64,000 bases of DNA, taken from contig KB445804.1 of NCBI GenBank assembly GCA_000320605.2, positions 612,895-676,894 on the forward strand. Direction: 5' to 3'. Numbering within the stretch: the stretch's first letter is position 1; each line of letters begins with the position of its first letter. Below the pieces are notes generated by a model. The model had not been told where the DNA came from, searched no databases, and saw nothing but the letters and a program-made list of their open reading frames with translations. Shown piece by piece: positions 37,724 through 48,710 of this stretch. The stretch is from Gelatoporia subvermispora B (Eukaryota > Basidiomycota > Agaricomycetes > Polyporales > Gelatoporiaceae). A program made the translations under genes and the position numbers.

Positions 37724-39895
37724 ATGGCCAAGACGACGACGTCTTCCTGGCTGAGGCCGTCTGGCTGGGCCCTCGAGCCAGAGCCTTCGACGTTTGCGCC
37801 GAGCAGTCGATGGTCGAATAAAGACATGGATCCTGTGCCGCCGGCTCGTGTGAGTATACGTAAAATTACTGCTAAGAGGCATTTTCGAAACTTATTGTTG
37901 CTTGTATAGAGGACCTGGACGACGTTCAACTACGTAGCTTATTGGATTTCGGATGCGACCAATGTCGCGGTATGGGAATTGGCCTCGAGCATGTTGGCGA
38001 TTGGTCTGTCATGGTGTGTCTGATTAGTATGAGCCCTGGGAAAGCTGCTGATACGCCTCCCTGCGTGAAGGAGACAAGCACTTCCAGCAATTGCGGTTGG
38101 ACATATAGTCATCGCAACCGTGATGGTCCTGAATGGAACTATCGGCGCCCGTCTCCATGTCGCTTTTCCAGTACTGAACAGGTCCTCCTTCGGTTTCTGG
38201 TTCAGCTACTTCAGTGTCATCAGCCGCGTCGTACTTTCGATGTTCTGGTTCGGTATTCAGACCTTCACTGGTTCCGAATGTGTCTATCAGGTCTGTCGAA
38301 TGTGTACTCTGGGCGACCATAATCATGACAGTGTGCTTTACAGATGTTGAAGGCTATTTGGCCATCTATCGCTCGACTACCAAACCACTTGTCACCAGGT
38401 GCAAATATTACGACGTCAGGTATCAGCTATTTGATGGCAAAACAGCCAGTGTCTCACATATAGCTCTCAGGGATAATGTGCTATTTCCTGTACTGGCTTA
38501 TCCAGGTGAATGCATCGATGAATTCACAGCAAGTGCGATCATATTGACTGAAGGTCCGCTCTGCAGTTCCCATTCATGCTGGTGTCTCCGCAGCGCATTC
38601 GCCACCTGTTCCTCGTCAAGGCGCTTATAGTGCCCGCCGCATGGCTCGCCATGCTCATTTGGTCGTTTGTCAAAGTCCCAGCGAAAGAGGGCCTCTTCGG
38701 CCAGCACACAGCTCTATCTGGCAGCGACCTGTCGTGGGCATGGCTGAGTGCACTGAACAGCGCGCTCGGGATATACTCTACATTAGCTGTGAACATCCCG
38801 GATTTTACCAGATACGCGAAGGATGAGCGGGCGTAAGTCCATTAAATGATTATTCTTCCCAGACCGCCACTGAGCGGTTCACCGTAGACAATATGTGCAA
38901 TTGTTCATCATCCCTGTCGCATTCACACTCTGTGGCTTCGTCGGCATCGCAGTAACGAGCGCCGGGATGGTGCTCTACGGACAGGTGCTCTGGGACCCAC
39001 TGCGGCTCATTGACCAGTGGGACAACCGTGCCGCTGCGTTCTTCGCCTCGTTCGCGTTTGTGCTCGCGACGCTCGGCACGAACATCTCAGCGAATTCACT
39101 ATCGGCGGCGAACGACATGACCGTGCTCTTCCCGTGGTTCATCAACATCCGCCGTGGACAGGTGATCTGTGCAATCCTGGGCGGATGGGCGCTGTGCCCA
39201 TGGGAGATCCTCGCAAGGTGCGCACCTCTGTGAGCTGTGGACATGGTGTGAATGGGTCTGACCCGGAGGTGGTCAGCGCGCAGGGCTTCCTGTCTTTCAT
39301 GAATGGCTATACCGTCTTCCTTGGGCCGTTTGCAGGGATCATGGTGACTGACGTCAGTTGACCAAATTAATATTGCCCAGAATCTAGCTGATTCTTGATA
39401 TGCCGCAGTATTGGCTTATACACAAGGGACGCGTGGACGTACCATCTATGTATCGCCCGTATGGACGCTACAGGTACACAGGCGGCTTCGTGAGTTTATG
39501 GATACTCTTCATTACACCCTGACCGTCATACTGACTGCCGGCCACGCTAGAACTGGCGTGCAGTCCTGGCGATATTAATCTCAGTACCACCTAACTTGCC
39601 TGGCCTGATCAACTCCATAAACCCGAAGATCCCCGTCGGGAACGCCGCACACCTGTTCGACTTTGCGTGGATTTGGGGGGTGAGCAATCTCAGCGATTGT
39701 TAGCGCATCATCAACTAAGCTTTGCCCGGATCGGGAATTCAGTTCACTTCCGCTTCTGTTGTGTACTACATCACATCGACGCTCTTCCCAGCAAAGGAGA
39801 CATTTGTCTCCGAAGCAATCATCGAGGACGACGAAGGCAGCTCGTTCGACGAGGACAAGAGCATCCAGCATGACGTCAAAGTAGTAGAAGCATGA
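37724..39895 (+). CDS. NCS1-family nucleobase:cation symporter (uracil/allantoin permease-like)
   Basis: A plasma-membrane permease of the NCS1 family, which imports uracil, allantoin, purines or thiamine with protons. An N-terminal soluble region (MAKTTTSSWLRPSGWALEPE) leads to the family motif RTWTTFNYVAYWISDATNVA. GLSWRQALPAIAVGHIVIAT, FPVLNRSSFGFWFSYFSV, NIPDFTRYAKDERA and LGTNISANSLSAANDMTVLF follow, with about twelve hydrophobic segments. The tail is cytoplasmic and acidic (IIEDDEGSSFDEDKS). Exons join in phase, including the intron ending at GTGAAG that restores SWRQALPA. The substrate cannot be set from sequence alone. It converges with the AA14 gene. Confidence 0.88.
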
Positions 39896-40332
39896 GCCTT
39901 CGCTGCACCCCGTAGACACCCTTGTATTTGTAGCATTATCACTCACCAGTACCCTGCACTTGCAGTCGTCGCTTGATCCTGAAGGCACCCACGCGTAATG
40001 CGCAGTCCCGCAACAATTGATTGATACATCGGCAGACACGTCTCGAACAAGCACATGCGCGTCTGAGCACCAAACACCAAACACCGAACACACCAACGTC
40101 GCTCGCAGCACGCGAGCAACACATCATCAAGATCAAGCTAAGCAACATGAAGGAGGCACACAGGACAAGTGACAAGGAACGCGCGGCGCAGCCGGCCACA
40201 AACAACACGCACGGCCCGTCGCCGGACGGGCACGCGACTCAACTCAGGCGGATAGTGTGCAAGATAGGGCGGCGCCCCGGGGCGCGCGGCAGGCGTCGAG
40301 CCTGCGGGTATACACGGCGGGCGGGTATCGGG
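39896..40332. other. intergenic, convergent 3' ends
   Basis: 437 bp between the permease and AA14 stop codons. No supported feature. Confidence 0.4.
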
Positions 40333-41990
40333 CTAGTGCAGGGTGTGCTCGCGCATGTTGCGCGCGTGGCGGCGCTTTGCGGACCGCTTCTTGGAGCTGG
40401 TGCCGTTGCGGGCGCGGCTATAGTTCGGGCTGGCAGTCAGCAGGAGGAAGGGAACATATGGTAAGGAGAACGTACCACTTGGGCGCGCCGGAGGAAGAGG
40501 CGGAGGGCGCGGCCGCGGAGACGGGGGCGGGGGCGGGGGCGGCGGACGGCGTGACGTCCACGCTGGTCGGGGCGGGCGCGACGAAGCTGGAGCTGGGGGG
40601 GGATCCGAGCTGGGGCTGGGACTCGGCGGGGGCGGTGGAGCGGCCGCAGACGAAGCGGAGGCGGAGGCAACCACAGAGGAGGGCGCGGGCGCCGCAGACG
40701 AGGGGACGGCGGAAGGGGTCACGACGGCGCTGCTAGAGACGACCTTCGCGGCAGGCGAGGAGGATGGCGTGGACGCGGGCGCGGCAGGGCCGAGTGAGGA
40801 GATGTAGGCGTCCTGGAAGATGTCGTTCTGCGCGCCGTCGTCCCAGCCGTACAGGGCGTTGTAGAACGGCGGGGAGTACGTGCCTTCGAACATCTATGTT
40901 AACGTGAGTATTGTTTGAGTGGGATCGGAGAATAGGTCGAAGCGCATACGTTGTTGCCCTCTTGCTGGTACCAGTAGAGTGGGTTCTTGGGACCGATTGT
41001 GCAGTTGCCGGGAGTGGGGTCGGGACGGCCGTTGTCGGGATCGGCACCGCAGCGACGAGCAGTCATCGGCGTGCCAATAGGCGTTGTACCTGTGGCGCCC
41101 GTCACCTGGCACTGGAACGGAATCATGTATACTGCAAACGCAAGTTACAATCAATGATTTTAGGAAACCCGCAGGGAGTGCGTACTCTGCTCAGCACCGC
41201 TATCCGGCTGTACACGCGCGTCAGCAACTTCTCGCAAACCCTATACACACACATCGCTCACCGAGTGAATCCAGAACCACGAGCAGATGCACTTGCCATC
41301 AGGGCACGCGGGCATTTCTGCGGGAATCTGGAACTCCGTGTTCAGGGTCCAGACACAGGTGTAGTTCACGCTGAAGATAACAAAATCGTCTGGCTGGACC
41401 TGGTTCGCGTCGGATTTGTACGCGATGCCGAGGCCGCAGCCTTTCACGTCGTCGAGGCCGGTCGTATGGAACTCTGACAGCGGTTGGCCCGGGCAGACGT
41501 TGTCTGTGGGGTAGCCGGCGAGGCCTCTGCTACGAGTTAGTACCATGTATGGGCGAGTGGACATGGGCGCACCCTTCGGAGGTGTTATACCAGCTGGTCG
41601 CGCCCTTGTCACAAGAAATCTCGGTGTTGATAGACTGGCCAGCTGGGAGCTCGAAGACGTCTTCGGGATGGGGCGGGTAGTCGAGGTAGTTGTGCTGCAG
41701 CGCGTGTCAGCGCGAGTTAACAGAAGTAGGTGGCGGGGGTTCCTCACCATCCACCACTGGCTGAAGGGCATGCTCATGAGGGGTACCACAGGGCGGTTGT
41801 CGTAGGAGAACGTCTGCTGCGTTACGTTGAATCCGAACATACTGTTGTGCCATAACGCTGCAATCCGATGAGCCATTCAATTCAACTTGCGCATATCATT
41901 ATCGAGCTAGACGCGACGCGCACCAGCGTGACCGCGCACGAGTGGCGCAACGGAGGCAAACGCGGCGTACACCAGCAAGGAGGCGAGCAT
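40333..41990 (-). CDS. AA14-type lytic polysaccharide monooxygenase, secreted
   Basis: A copper oxidase family acting on wood xylan. The signal peptide starts [20 protein letters not shown]. Cleavage exposes a mature N-terminus [15 protein letters not shown], whose His1 is the expected copper-brace residue. Family blocks follow: [103 protein letters not shown] 22 nt exon encodes PDSGAEQ. A Ser/Ala/Pro-rich linker ends in a basic tail containing [12 protein letters not shown]. In the linker the best frame changes at a C8 run (plus 40597-40604). With one more C the frame would run into [14 protein letters not shown] and splice from GAPK to PNYSRAR. As written, the frame stays open only if a 46 nt intron is retained. 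Confidence 0.88.
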
Positions 41991-42189
41991 GATGGGCGAA
42001 AAGAGCGACTCGTAAGGAGTGGAAGTGCCCAGCGGGCGGGGAACGCAGGTGAGAGGTGAAAACTCAACCTGCTGCAAGTTGACTCTTCCTATATTCAGGC
42101 CCGACAGCCGGGCGCTATCGCTATAGTTACTTCCTCCGAGCCTCTTAGCGACGGCATCTCATCCTCCTCGCCATCTTTCCAATTTTACA

Positions 42190-43980
42190 CGCGCCTCCCC
42201 TACGCCCAAAATATCCCTTCATCAAGAGAAGCCATGACGATGGGATTCTCTTTGTAGGCCCTATGGACGTACGACACAGCACTCGTCGAGTACGAGGGCA
42301 CAACCTGCGCGAGCAGGGACGCATCCAGCTGGGCGCTGATGGGCGCATTCGATCAAACTGGGGTGCCTCGCAAAACTAGTAACTGATGGAGGCGCCATCC
42401 GTTCGTCAATGTCTCAAGACGCCAGATGGATTAACTAGCTCATCTGGCAACAACATCATATTTCTCCTCGGTTCCACTCCGGTAGCGTGTGGTTCGGGCT
42501 AGAGGATTACTGGAGTCGTCAGACCCTCTTACCGTGACAACACACGCTTCGTGTACTTTGGGACAGCTCACTCACATCTCTCGGATCCTAATTGCTCACG
42601 CAACCCGAAGTAACAGGTGCACCGGTACACATCAGACAACGTGACGAACACATTCGGGTCCCCGACTCGTTGCTTCCCAAGCTCATCCGCGGTCATGATG
42701 AGAACAACGTCGGACGTGCGGGGCTTATATGGCAGATGCCTTCCCTCTGTGTTCTCGTTCAGACAGAATTGATGGAATGCAGCATACCATATGGCAGGCA
42801 GCATCTGCACTGTTCCCAAGTCGCACGGTGGCAGTGCTTGTCGACGTCCGAAATTGCTATTCCTGGCTTGCGGATTCTTGCAAAGGCGTTCCTGGCCGCG
42901 CAGACTGTATGATGTGCTCATGATATTCGTAGCGGCGCAGGTCTTGGCGCAGCTCGAAGAACCTCGGGTTGGGTCTCATCAGCGCTCCCTTCTCAAAACT
43001 ACTTTACGACCCATATGGCTGTCTGAATGTGTCCACATCCCGGTTTTCAATGTCAGTCGGCCTAAGCTCGTGTATCGTCATTGTATACATTTCAATTTCA
43101 GCGCATAGCATTAGGCTCGACTCTCCGCTGATAACGTTCACCTTACCGCTGGTACAGATCTCCACAGATTACGATAAACGCCTTCGGGACTGCGATCAAT
43201 CAGTTCTCCGTGCGATCTCGGCGAAATATACGTCCCTCAACCCCGCAGGAAGTGGCTTCCCTTGCCACCGAAATCGATCTCGGACGGCTTCGGAAGCTGC
43301 GAAGACTGAGTAGTACTGCAGGGATAAGTCACGGACTAGGTCCTGGCGTGGGCCGGGCAGCCCTGGCCTACTGTCGTCTCATTACTTCCGTCTTCAATCA
43401 CCCTCCTGATATCACGCAACCCGCGCGTAGGCTAGCTGACCTGTTCGTGCTACCCCGATCATTGAACTCACTCTTTTGGCTTTATCAGATACTTTAGGTG
43501 CGCATACCAGGGGCTAGGGGGCGGTTGAGGTTACTACCGGCCGAAGCGGCCACATAGGCTCAAGTAAATGTCTGTCAGCTACACCAGTCATGATGAGTTG
43601 ACTTGATGGGAGAAACGACGTACTAATTCGATATTACCACGATGTGGATGCATGAATTAGCATATATCCTGCTTTTTTGTGGTTCAATGTTAACGTTCCC
43701 TACCGGTGCGTTTGCACACACACGATGGATCCCGAGGGTTGACTGGTCGAGTGGTGTCTGGGGCCGCTCAGAGAAATCTAGGGAGCATACGAACTCACTG
43801 TAGGAGAAGACTATGTGCTTACCAAAAACAGCGTACGTGTAGGTAACGATGCTGAGCACAGCTGGGCGCAAGGCGGGAATGGCCGAGGGAAAGTCGAACG
43901 TACTGAATGCGCGGGTCTTGGTCAATTGGACATCCAGACCGCGTAAGCAGACCAAACAACAATCGGGTAGCATGTGGTAC
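42190..43980 (-). other. unassigned coding-like segments, possible multi-exon gene or relic
   Basis: Several minus-strand pieces read like exons with plausible splice sites. Near 43320-43230 is QYYSVFAASEAVRDRFRWQG; a 52 nt intron would join it to PEGVYRNLWRSVPA. Near 43065 is LRPTDIENRDVDTFRQPYG, joinable to FFELRQDLRRYEYHEHII. Near 42750 is LIMTADELGKQRVGDPNVFV. Near 42340 is SAQLDASLLAQVVPSYSTSA, which runs on to a stop. Near 43930 is FSTFDFPSAIPALRPAVLS. At least one join (near 42910) requires a frame change. I recognise no family. It could be a degraded gene of unknown function or a novel gene. Confidence 0.25.
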
Positions 43981-44382
43981 TCACCGCAGGAGTACTCACA
44001 TAATATTGAAGTATTGACATAATTGGATTTTTAACGACATGGACAGCAATAAACATGAGATGAACGTCTTCTAGTACAAACTACGTCAGGACGAGCACGA
44101 ACCATGCCATGGTCGAGATACACGAAACATCTCCTGCGACTGTCCATTACGTCTCGCCGATATTTTGCTCTGCATCACTCTGAAAGACGTGTTGAGGCGA
44201 CTGATGTGCATTGGCGGCAGCGAGTAGCGCGAGCGAATGTGAATTAAATTGTTTTATCATAACGAACAATAACCCGATCCAGCCCCTGCATGCATCGTGT
44301 CAACTAAGAGCTTGCCGGCTTCACCATAGCCGGAGCACTGACCAGATAATTGCCGCCGTTGGGATTGCAAGGACAGTTGCAT

Positions 44383-44595
44383 TTAACAGCGCCTTGCTTC
44401 CGATGGTGTACACTTCCTTCTGATTTTGTCGTAAAGGTAAGTCTCGAATACAGGGGAATCACAAATTGCACATATCTTTCGATGAGTACACCACCGTTGT
44501 TCAGCGGTATACAAAGATACAAGGACGCAACTAGCCAGGAACGCGAGACCAAAAGCGGCAGAAGTCGCAAGACAGAGCTTGAATGACATTGGGCT
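44383..44595 (-). CDS. candidate small secreted Cys-rich protein
   Basis: A 70-codon frame starts MSFKLCLATSAAFGLAFLA, a good signal-peptide pattern. The short mature part holds several Cys in the order CVLV, RWC, KICAIC, KC and RRC. No family match is recognised. Alternative splicing into another frame could give a different tail (KCNCPCNPNGGNYLV, ending near 44305). It is listed because the N-terminus is striking, not because the gene is secure. Confidence 0.3.
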   Translation of the reverse strand, partial: SPMSFKLCLATSAAFGLAFLASCVLVSLYTAEQRWCTHRKICAICDSPVFETYLYDKIRRKCTPSEARRC

Positions 44596-44666
44596 TGTTT
44601 CCTTCGTCGCGTCCAACTGAGTAGTACAGAGCATGAAGGAATGGCTACCGCGGGATGCTTGTGAGT

Positions 44667-44870
44667 TCAGGCAGAATCAGAACAAGGTTTACAATCTGCG
44701 ACGTACACTAAACTCAAGGCCGAGAAGGCTGCGAGCATCCGGTATTGTCTGATCTGTGCCGCGAGGATGCCTTCGAGGGTAGGAGTGTCACACGGCTGAG
44801 ATATGCGAGTTGTTGTGCGTGCATATATTGCAGGCGTGCCTAGAAAAAGGAGCATGGAAAGGATAGACAT
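44667..44870 (-). CDS. candidate small secreted peptide or first exon
   Basis: A 67-codon frame begins MSILSMLLFLGTPAIYA, a signal-peptide-like start, and ends CKPCSDSA. It lies just upstream of the other small secreted candidate on the same strand, so the two may be exons of one gene or two unrelated chance frames. No family was recognised. Confidence 0.22.
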   Translation of the reverse strand: MSILSMLLFLGTPAIYARTTTRISQPCDTPTLEGILAAQIRQYRMLAAFSALSLVYVADCKPCSDSA

Positions 44871-45444
44871 TGGATATGCACACTATGAGGCCGCTGTTGG
44901 AAGTCGGCGAGGCGACAAGGAGTCACCGGGCGAGGACGCGCCACAAGGACACGAGGCTACGGTACACAGCAGGAGCCGCGGACATGCTTATCTAATACAT
45001 AGATTAGTTAGCGGCATCTCGCGTCTACGAACCTCAGTCTTTTACCTTTACGGAGACTGAGGTGAGTAGCTTTAGATCACGTACCTACAGAGCCGAGGTC
45101 TGACTTGCTGTACAGGAGTATTTTACTCCGTTCAATAGAGTCACAGGAGTTGATCGCCAACTCTGAGCAACCAGCAGGACCTGCTGCTGTCGGTCAAGCC
45201 CCAGATCCTGGCGAAAGAGAGAACATAGCCCCTGTTTGCGACATCGGGTGAGAAAGTTTTAGTCCATGAGGGCCAATACAAGTCTCACACGAGATTGAAA
45301 GACCACTCCATAAGTGCAGAATCTGGAAGGGCACCGACTCTGATTCAATGCTACACCTAGAGTGTAAGGATCAGCAAGCTGCAAGCAAGTCCGCTCTCGA
45401 GATACCTGCCATCATTCCACCCGCAACGGCGCCTGGAGCGCTTC

Positions 45445-45477
45445 ATGTTCGTCACGATTGGCAATCGTGACGAACAT
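45445..45477. repeat. perfect 33 bp palindrome (hairpin)
   Basis: Two 16 bp arms, ATGTTCGTCACGATTG and its exact reverse complement, flank a single G at 45461. In RNA or single-stranded DNA this would form a near loop-free hairpin. The function is unknown; it could be a cruciform-prone site or a fold-back insertion scar. Confidence 0.9.
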
Positions 45478-45529
45478 TATCCCGGACCGAAGGACGTTAT
45501 GTGTATTTGTATATCCCAGCACAGTATAC

Positions 45530-45790
45530 TCCGTACGTCCTTGACCGGCACGCCTTGTGTCCATCGCGGTGGCACATAGGGTGCGGTGAAGAGCGAAAAA
45601 TAGGCTACATTTGACTTCTGTTACACGATGCCCTTGGCCGTCATGCCTTGTATTAATAGCGACACATGGCTGGCGGTGAAGAGCACGGGCAAACTTCGCC
45701 TTGTCACTTGTCTCGATCATGTATCGTACGTGATAGTACAAGTAATAATATACCCTGGCATGGCTGTAGTGGCGCTGGCCGTGCAAAGTG
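45530..45790. repeat. diverged tandem repeat, about 110 bp units
   Basis: Two imperfect copies share the order GGC(A/C)GCCTTGT...ATCGCG...GTGGCACATAGGGTGCGGTGAAGAGC versus CGTCATGCCTTGT...GCGACACATGGCTGGCGGTGAAGAGC, with a weaker third piece near 45770. The copies are too diverged for a recent duplication. Confidence 0.4.
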
Positions 45791-46503
45791 CGAAACTCGA
45801 TATCCGACGCATAATATACCAGCACATCGGCTAGCAGCAAAAACTTCCGGAAGCAGCGTCGCGGACATCTACAACGTCAAACGAGCACGTCTTGAAGCCG
45901 ATCGCGATCGATCGCACCCAACTTTGGGAATCACAAAAACCATGGGAAACAAATACACAGTACAGACTCAATCGTGTATGCGAGTTGCAGCTATGAGATA
46001 CAATGATGCGGTAACGACCGACAGCAATCACAGCGCGGTGCGGCAATCCGGGGTAATGTGGAGCGGGGGAATGCGAGGTGTGGGGATGGGGTAGGGGACA
46101 GGAAAAAGGGTGATGAGTATGCACGGCGCGCTGAAGGGGCCCAAACCAAGACTAACCCGAGGAAAGACAGATGTGTGTATGCGATCTGAACGTGAAATGA
46201 ACAGCAAAAATGGTACGTGTAAATTACGGGGCGTGGCAAGGCGTGAAGCGGGGCGGTATAGACCCGGAGGGTGCGGGGGCGCGACGGGGCGTACGGAGAA
46301 GACGCGCAGCGGGGGACGGAAAACCCAATAACAACCCGCGAGATGCGCGTGTACGGCTCGCGAGTGTCACACGGGGCGCAGCAGAAAGACGGTCGTGTAA
46401 TGCGAGAAGGGGGACGCGGGGGGGACCAGTGCCCCTCGCGGAGGTACCCGGGAACCGTCCACATAGGCTTTAAATATCTTGCTTACTTGCTAACGGGGCA
46501 CCT

Positions 46504-47575
46504 CTACGCTTCGACGCAGTCGTGTATTCTGCGCGTGCGCTCTGCTGTGCTGGAGCTGAGTGTGTCCACGGGTGCGGGGGATGCAGCGCCCGAGCGGGAG
46601 CTGGGTCGGTAGTCGTTCGAGTCGTCCAAGAGGAGCTGTGCTGCGGATGTGTCTTCCGCGGGGTCCACATCCGTGACGCTCGTGTCCGACGCAGTGCGTG
46701 TCGTGCGCCCGAGGAACGTGATACCCGCCTCCTCGGGATGCGTCAGGGGGATGCCGTCACCGCCCTTGTCTTCGGCTTCCGCATCGACCTCCGCCTTGGC
46801 CTTCCCCTTCGACTCCTGGTCTACAACTGTCACGTCGCTCTGCTGGCGCTGCAGCGCCGCCTTCATCTCCTGCACCTCGCTGATCTGGATCGGGACACCG
46901 CCAAGGGTCCGCGTGGTAACGTCCACACTGTCTAAGCTGCTCGAGCGCGGGCGTATCGGCGGGGCCATCTCGTTGACCTTGCGGCGCTTACTGGCGAGGC
47001 CTGGTGGGACGGGCGGGTGGCGCGGGGCGCTCTGGAGCTTCGGGTGCCGGTGCGTGTGCGTGTGCGCCCCGGCAGGGAGCGCAGAGAGGGACGCGGAGGA
47101 GGGGAGGACGGAGAACGCGGCGAAGGGCGCGGCGAGCGAGGCGGCGAGCGAGACGTCGGGCTCGGAGAGCGCCGCAGCGGAAAAGGGGTACTCGAAGCGC
47201 GGGGAGAGGTCGAAGGGCGTGCCGACGATGGCGGAGGGCGAGTGCAGCGCGATGTTGGGGAGGTGCATGCGCGGGAGCGACCTGCGCTCGGGCACGGGCA
47301 CTGGCGAGGACGCAAAGGCGGGACCATTGTGCGCTTGCGGAGGGGCGCCTGCCTGGGTAGATAGTGAGGCGACAGACTGTGTGAAAAGAGTGAGGACGCA
47401 CTTCGGTCACGGCGTTGCCATTCTCGACGGGCACCAGCTCCAGGTCGTCAAAGTCTGGGTCGGGCGTGGGCCCGTAGAGATTGGGGTGGTGCAGGGCATT
47501 GGCGGGGAGAGAGGGAAGGGCGTCCGCGTCCACGCCGTGGACGCATGACGAGAGGGTACTGGGCACCGTGGGCAT
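46504..47575 (-). CDS. unknown Ser/Ala/Pro-rich protein
   Basis: Two exons, with a short intron between ENGNAVTE and AGAPPQAHNG, give about 340 residues. It starts MPTVPSTLSSCVHGVDADAL and ends RTRRIHDCVEA. Recognisable patches are DPDFDDLELVPVENGN, a basic LASKRRKVNEM that could be a nuclear localisation signal, a short helix VQEMKAALQRQQSDV, and acidic Ser-rich stretches. There is no known domain. The very GC-rich codon use matches real genes here. The long plus-strand frame over the same bases (46649-47548) is its shadow. Confidence 0.6.
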
Positions 47576-48203
47576 CGACGCGCTGCTGCTGCGACTGCTG
47601 TTGCTCGCGGGTGCCCGGTCTCCCGGCGTTGGTTGCTGGAGAGGTTGCAGCGCAGCGCAGGGCCCACGAAGGTCGGAACGACGACCTGGAGAAGACGGGC
47701 GGGGCGATGGCGGCGATGTCTGGCGGTAGAGTTATATGCAGGGCAAACGCTTGGGGCGAGACAGGCGGGTCCACACTCCGGCGAACGAGAGCGCAGTGCC
47801 TCCTCTTTGCTGGTGTAGAGTGAATGTCCAGAACGTTCCGGGTTATCTCCAACCCCTCCTCGACGATTGCAGGGCCAATCTCCCGTTCACCCGCTTTGCC
47901 GCCCCGACTCACATGCCGCGGCATCCTCCCCGGACTCTTTTCCCCCTGCCTCCAGGTTCTCCTCTCATTATTCCGAGTACCACCATTGGTTTCGTGCTCA
48001 TCGTCGGCCGTCACGGCCAAATTGATAGAATTTTTCGTGAAGGCTGGGGCTGCTCGAGCAAAGCGGAAGGCGGCCGAGGATAATCGATAAACGTGCGGGT
48101 GGGAAGTATGACGTAACACGTGGCCGCCAATATTTCGCAGGCCGCGCGCGTCAGGGCTGCTTGCGCGCTGCATCTGCCCACAACACGTTGCATGCAGTGC
48201 ATA
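47576..48203. other. intergenic, probable promoter of the unknown gene
   Basis: 630 bp. A 265-codon minus-strand frame (48245-47448) crosses it. It is low in family features and overlaps the next gene's coding exon in another frame, so I treat it as leader/promoter sequence. Confidence 0.35.
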
Positions 48204-48710
48204 CAGTGTGAGACGACAAAAACCGACCTCTCTCGGGAAGGTCAAATTTTGCGTGACGAGTCAAATCCTCGCGGTTTAGGAGAGAAAGTGGGGTGAATTA
48301 GCGTAATTCCGCGTTTTTGAATCACGTGACTTTTTTTCACATTTGGCCGACAAAAAACCGGAAGTATTTCTAGTGTAGACCATCGTATTTGTGACCTATG
48401 CCTCCTCCAAGAAAAAAAGTACGACTTACAAGGGATCAGCGAGATTCTGGAACCAAAACATCTGGTCAGGACTGGCCACGCTCTTAACGTCGCATTGGAC
48501 CTGCAATCATGACGAAAGCGGGAGCGTAGGGTAAGCGCCAGATTACCATATCGGGAACCTTAGTCATCTTCTCACGACTTCCCGAAAAGGAAGATTCACA
48601 TTTGGCCGGCTGAAAATTTTGAAACTGCTGATATCAAAATTATAACGAGATAGATCTGTAGCTAGAGTGAATAGGATACTAAACACACGATTTCGCGAGT
48701 GTGGAACATA

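Larger units (their letters stand above)
41991..46503. other. gene-poor region with decayed or unassigned coding-like segments
   Basis: 4.5 kb with no gene I can model from start to stop. Coding-like segments, small secreted-peptide candidates and a palindrome inside it are listed separately. The remaining sequence shows short frames only. Confidence 0.4.

Noticed and set aside
40257..40736. Plus-strand GC-rich frame of 159 codons
   Set aside because: Shadow of the AA14 linker; low-complexity Ala/Gly/Arg composition.
45530..45790. Tandem repeat considered as a CRISPR-like array
   Set aside because: Only two diverged copies of about 110 bp, no short identical repeats with spacers, and the genome is eukaryotic.
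46649..47548. Plus-strand open frame of 299 codons
   Set aside because: It mirrors the GC-rich minus-strand gene at 46504-47575. Its residue mix (Arg/Ala/Gly/Cys) and lack of splice logic mark it as a shadow.
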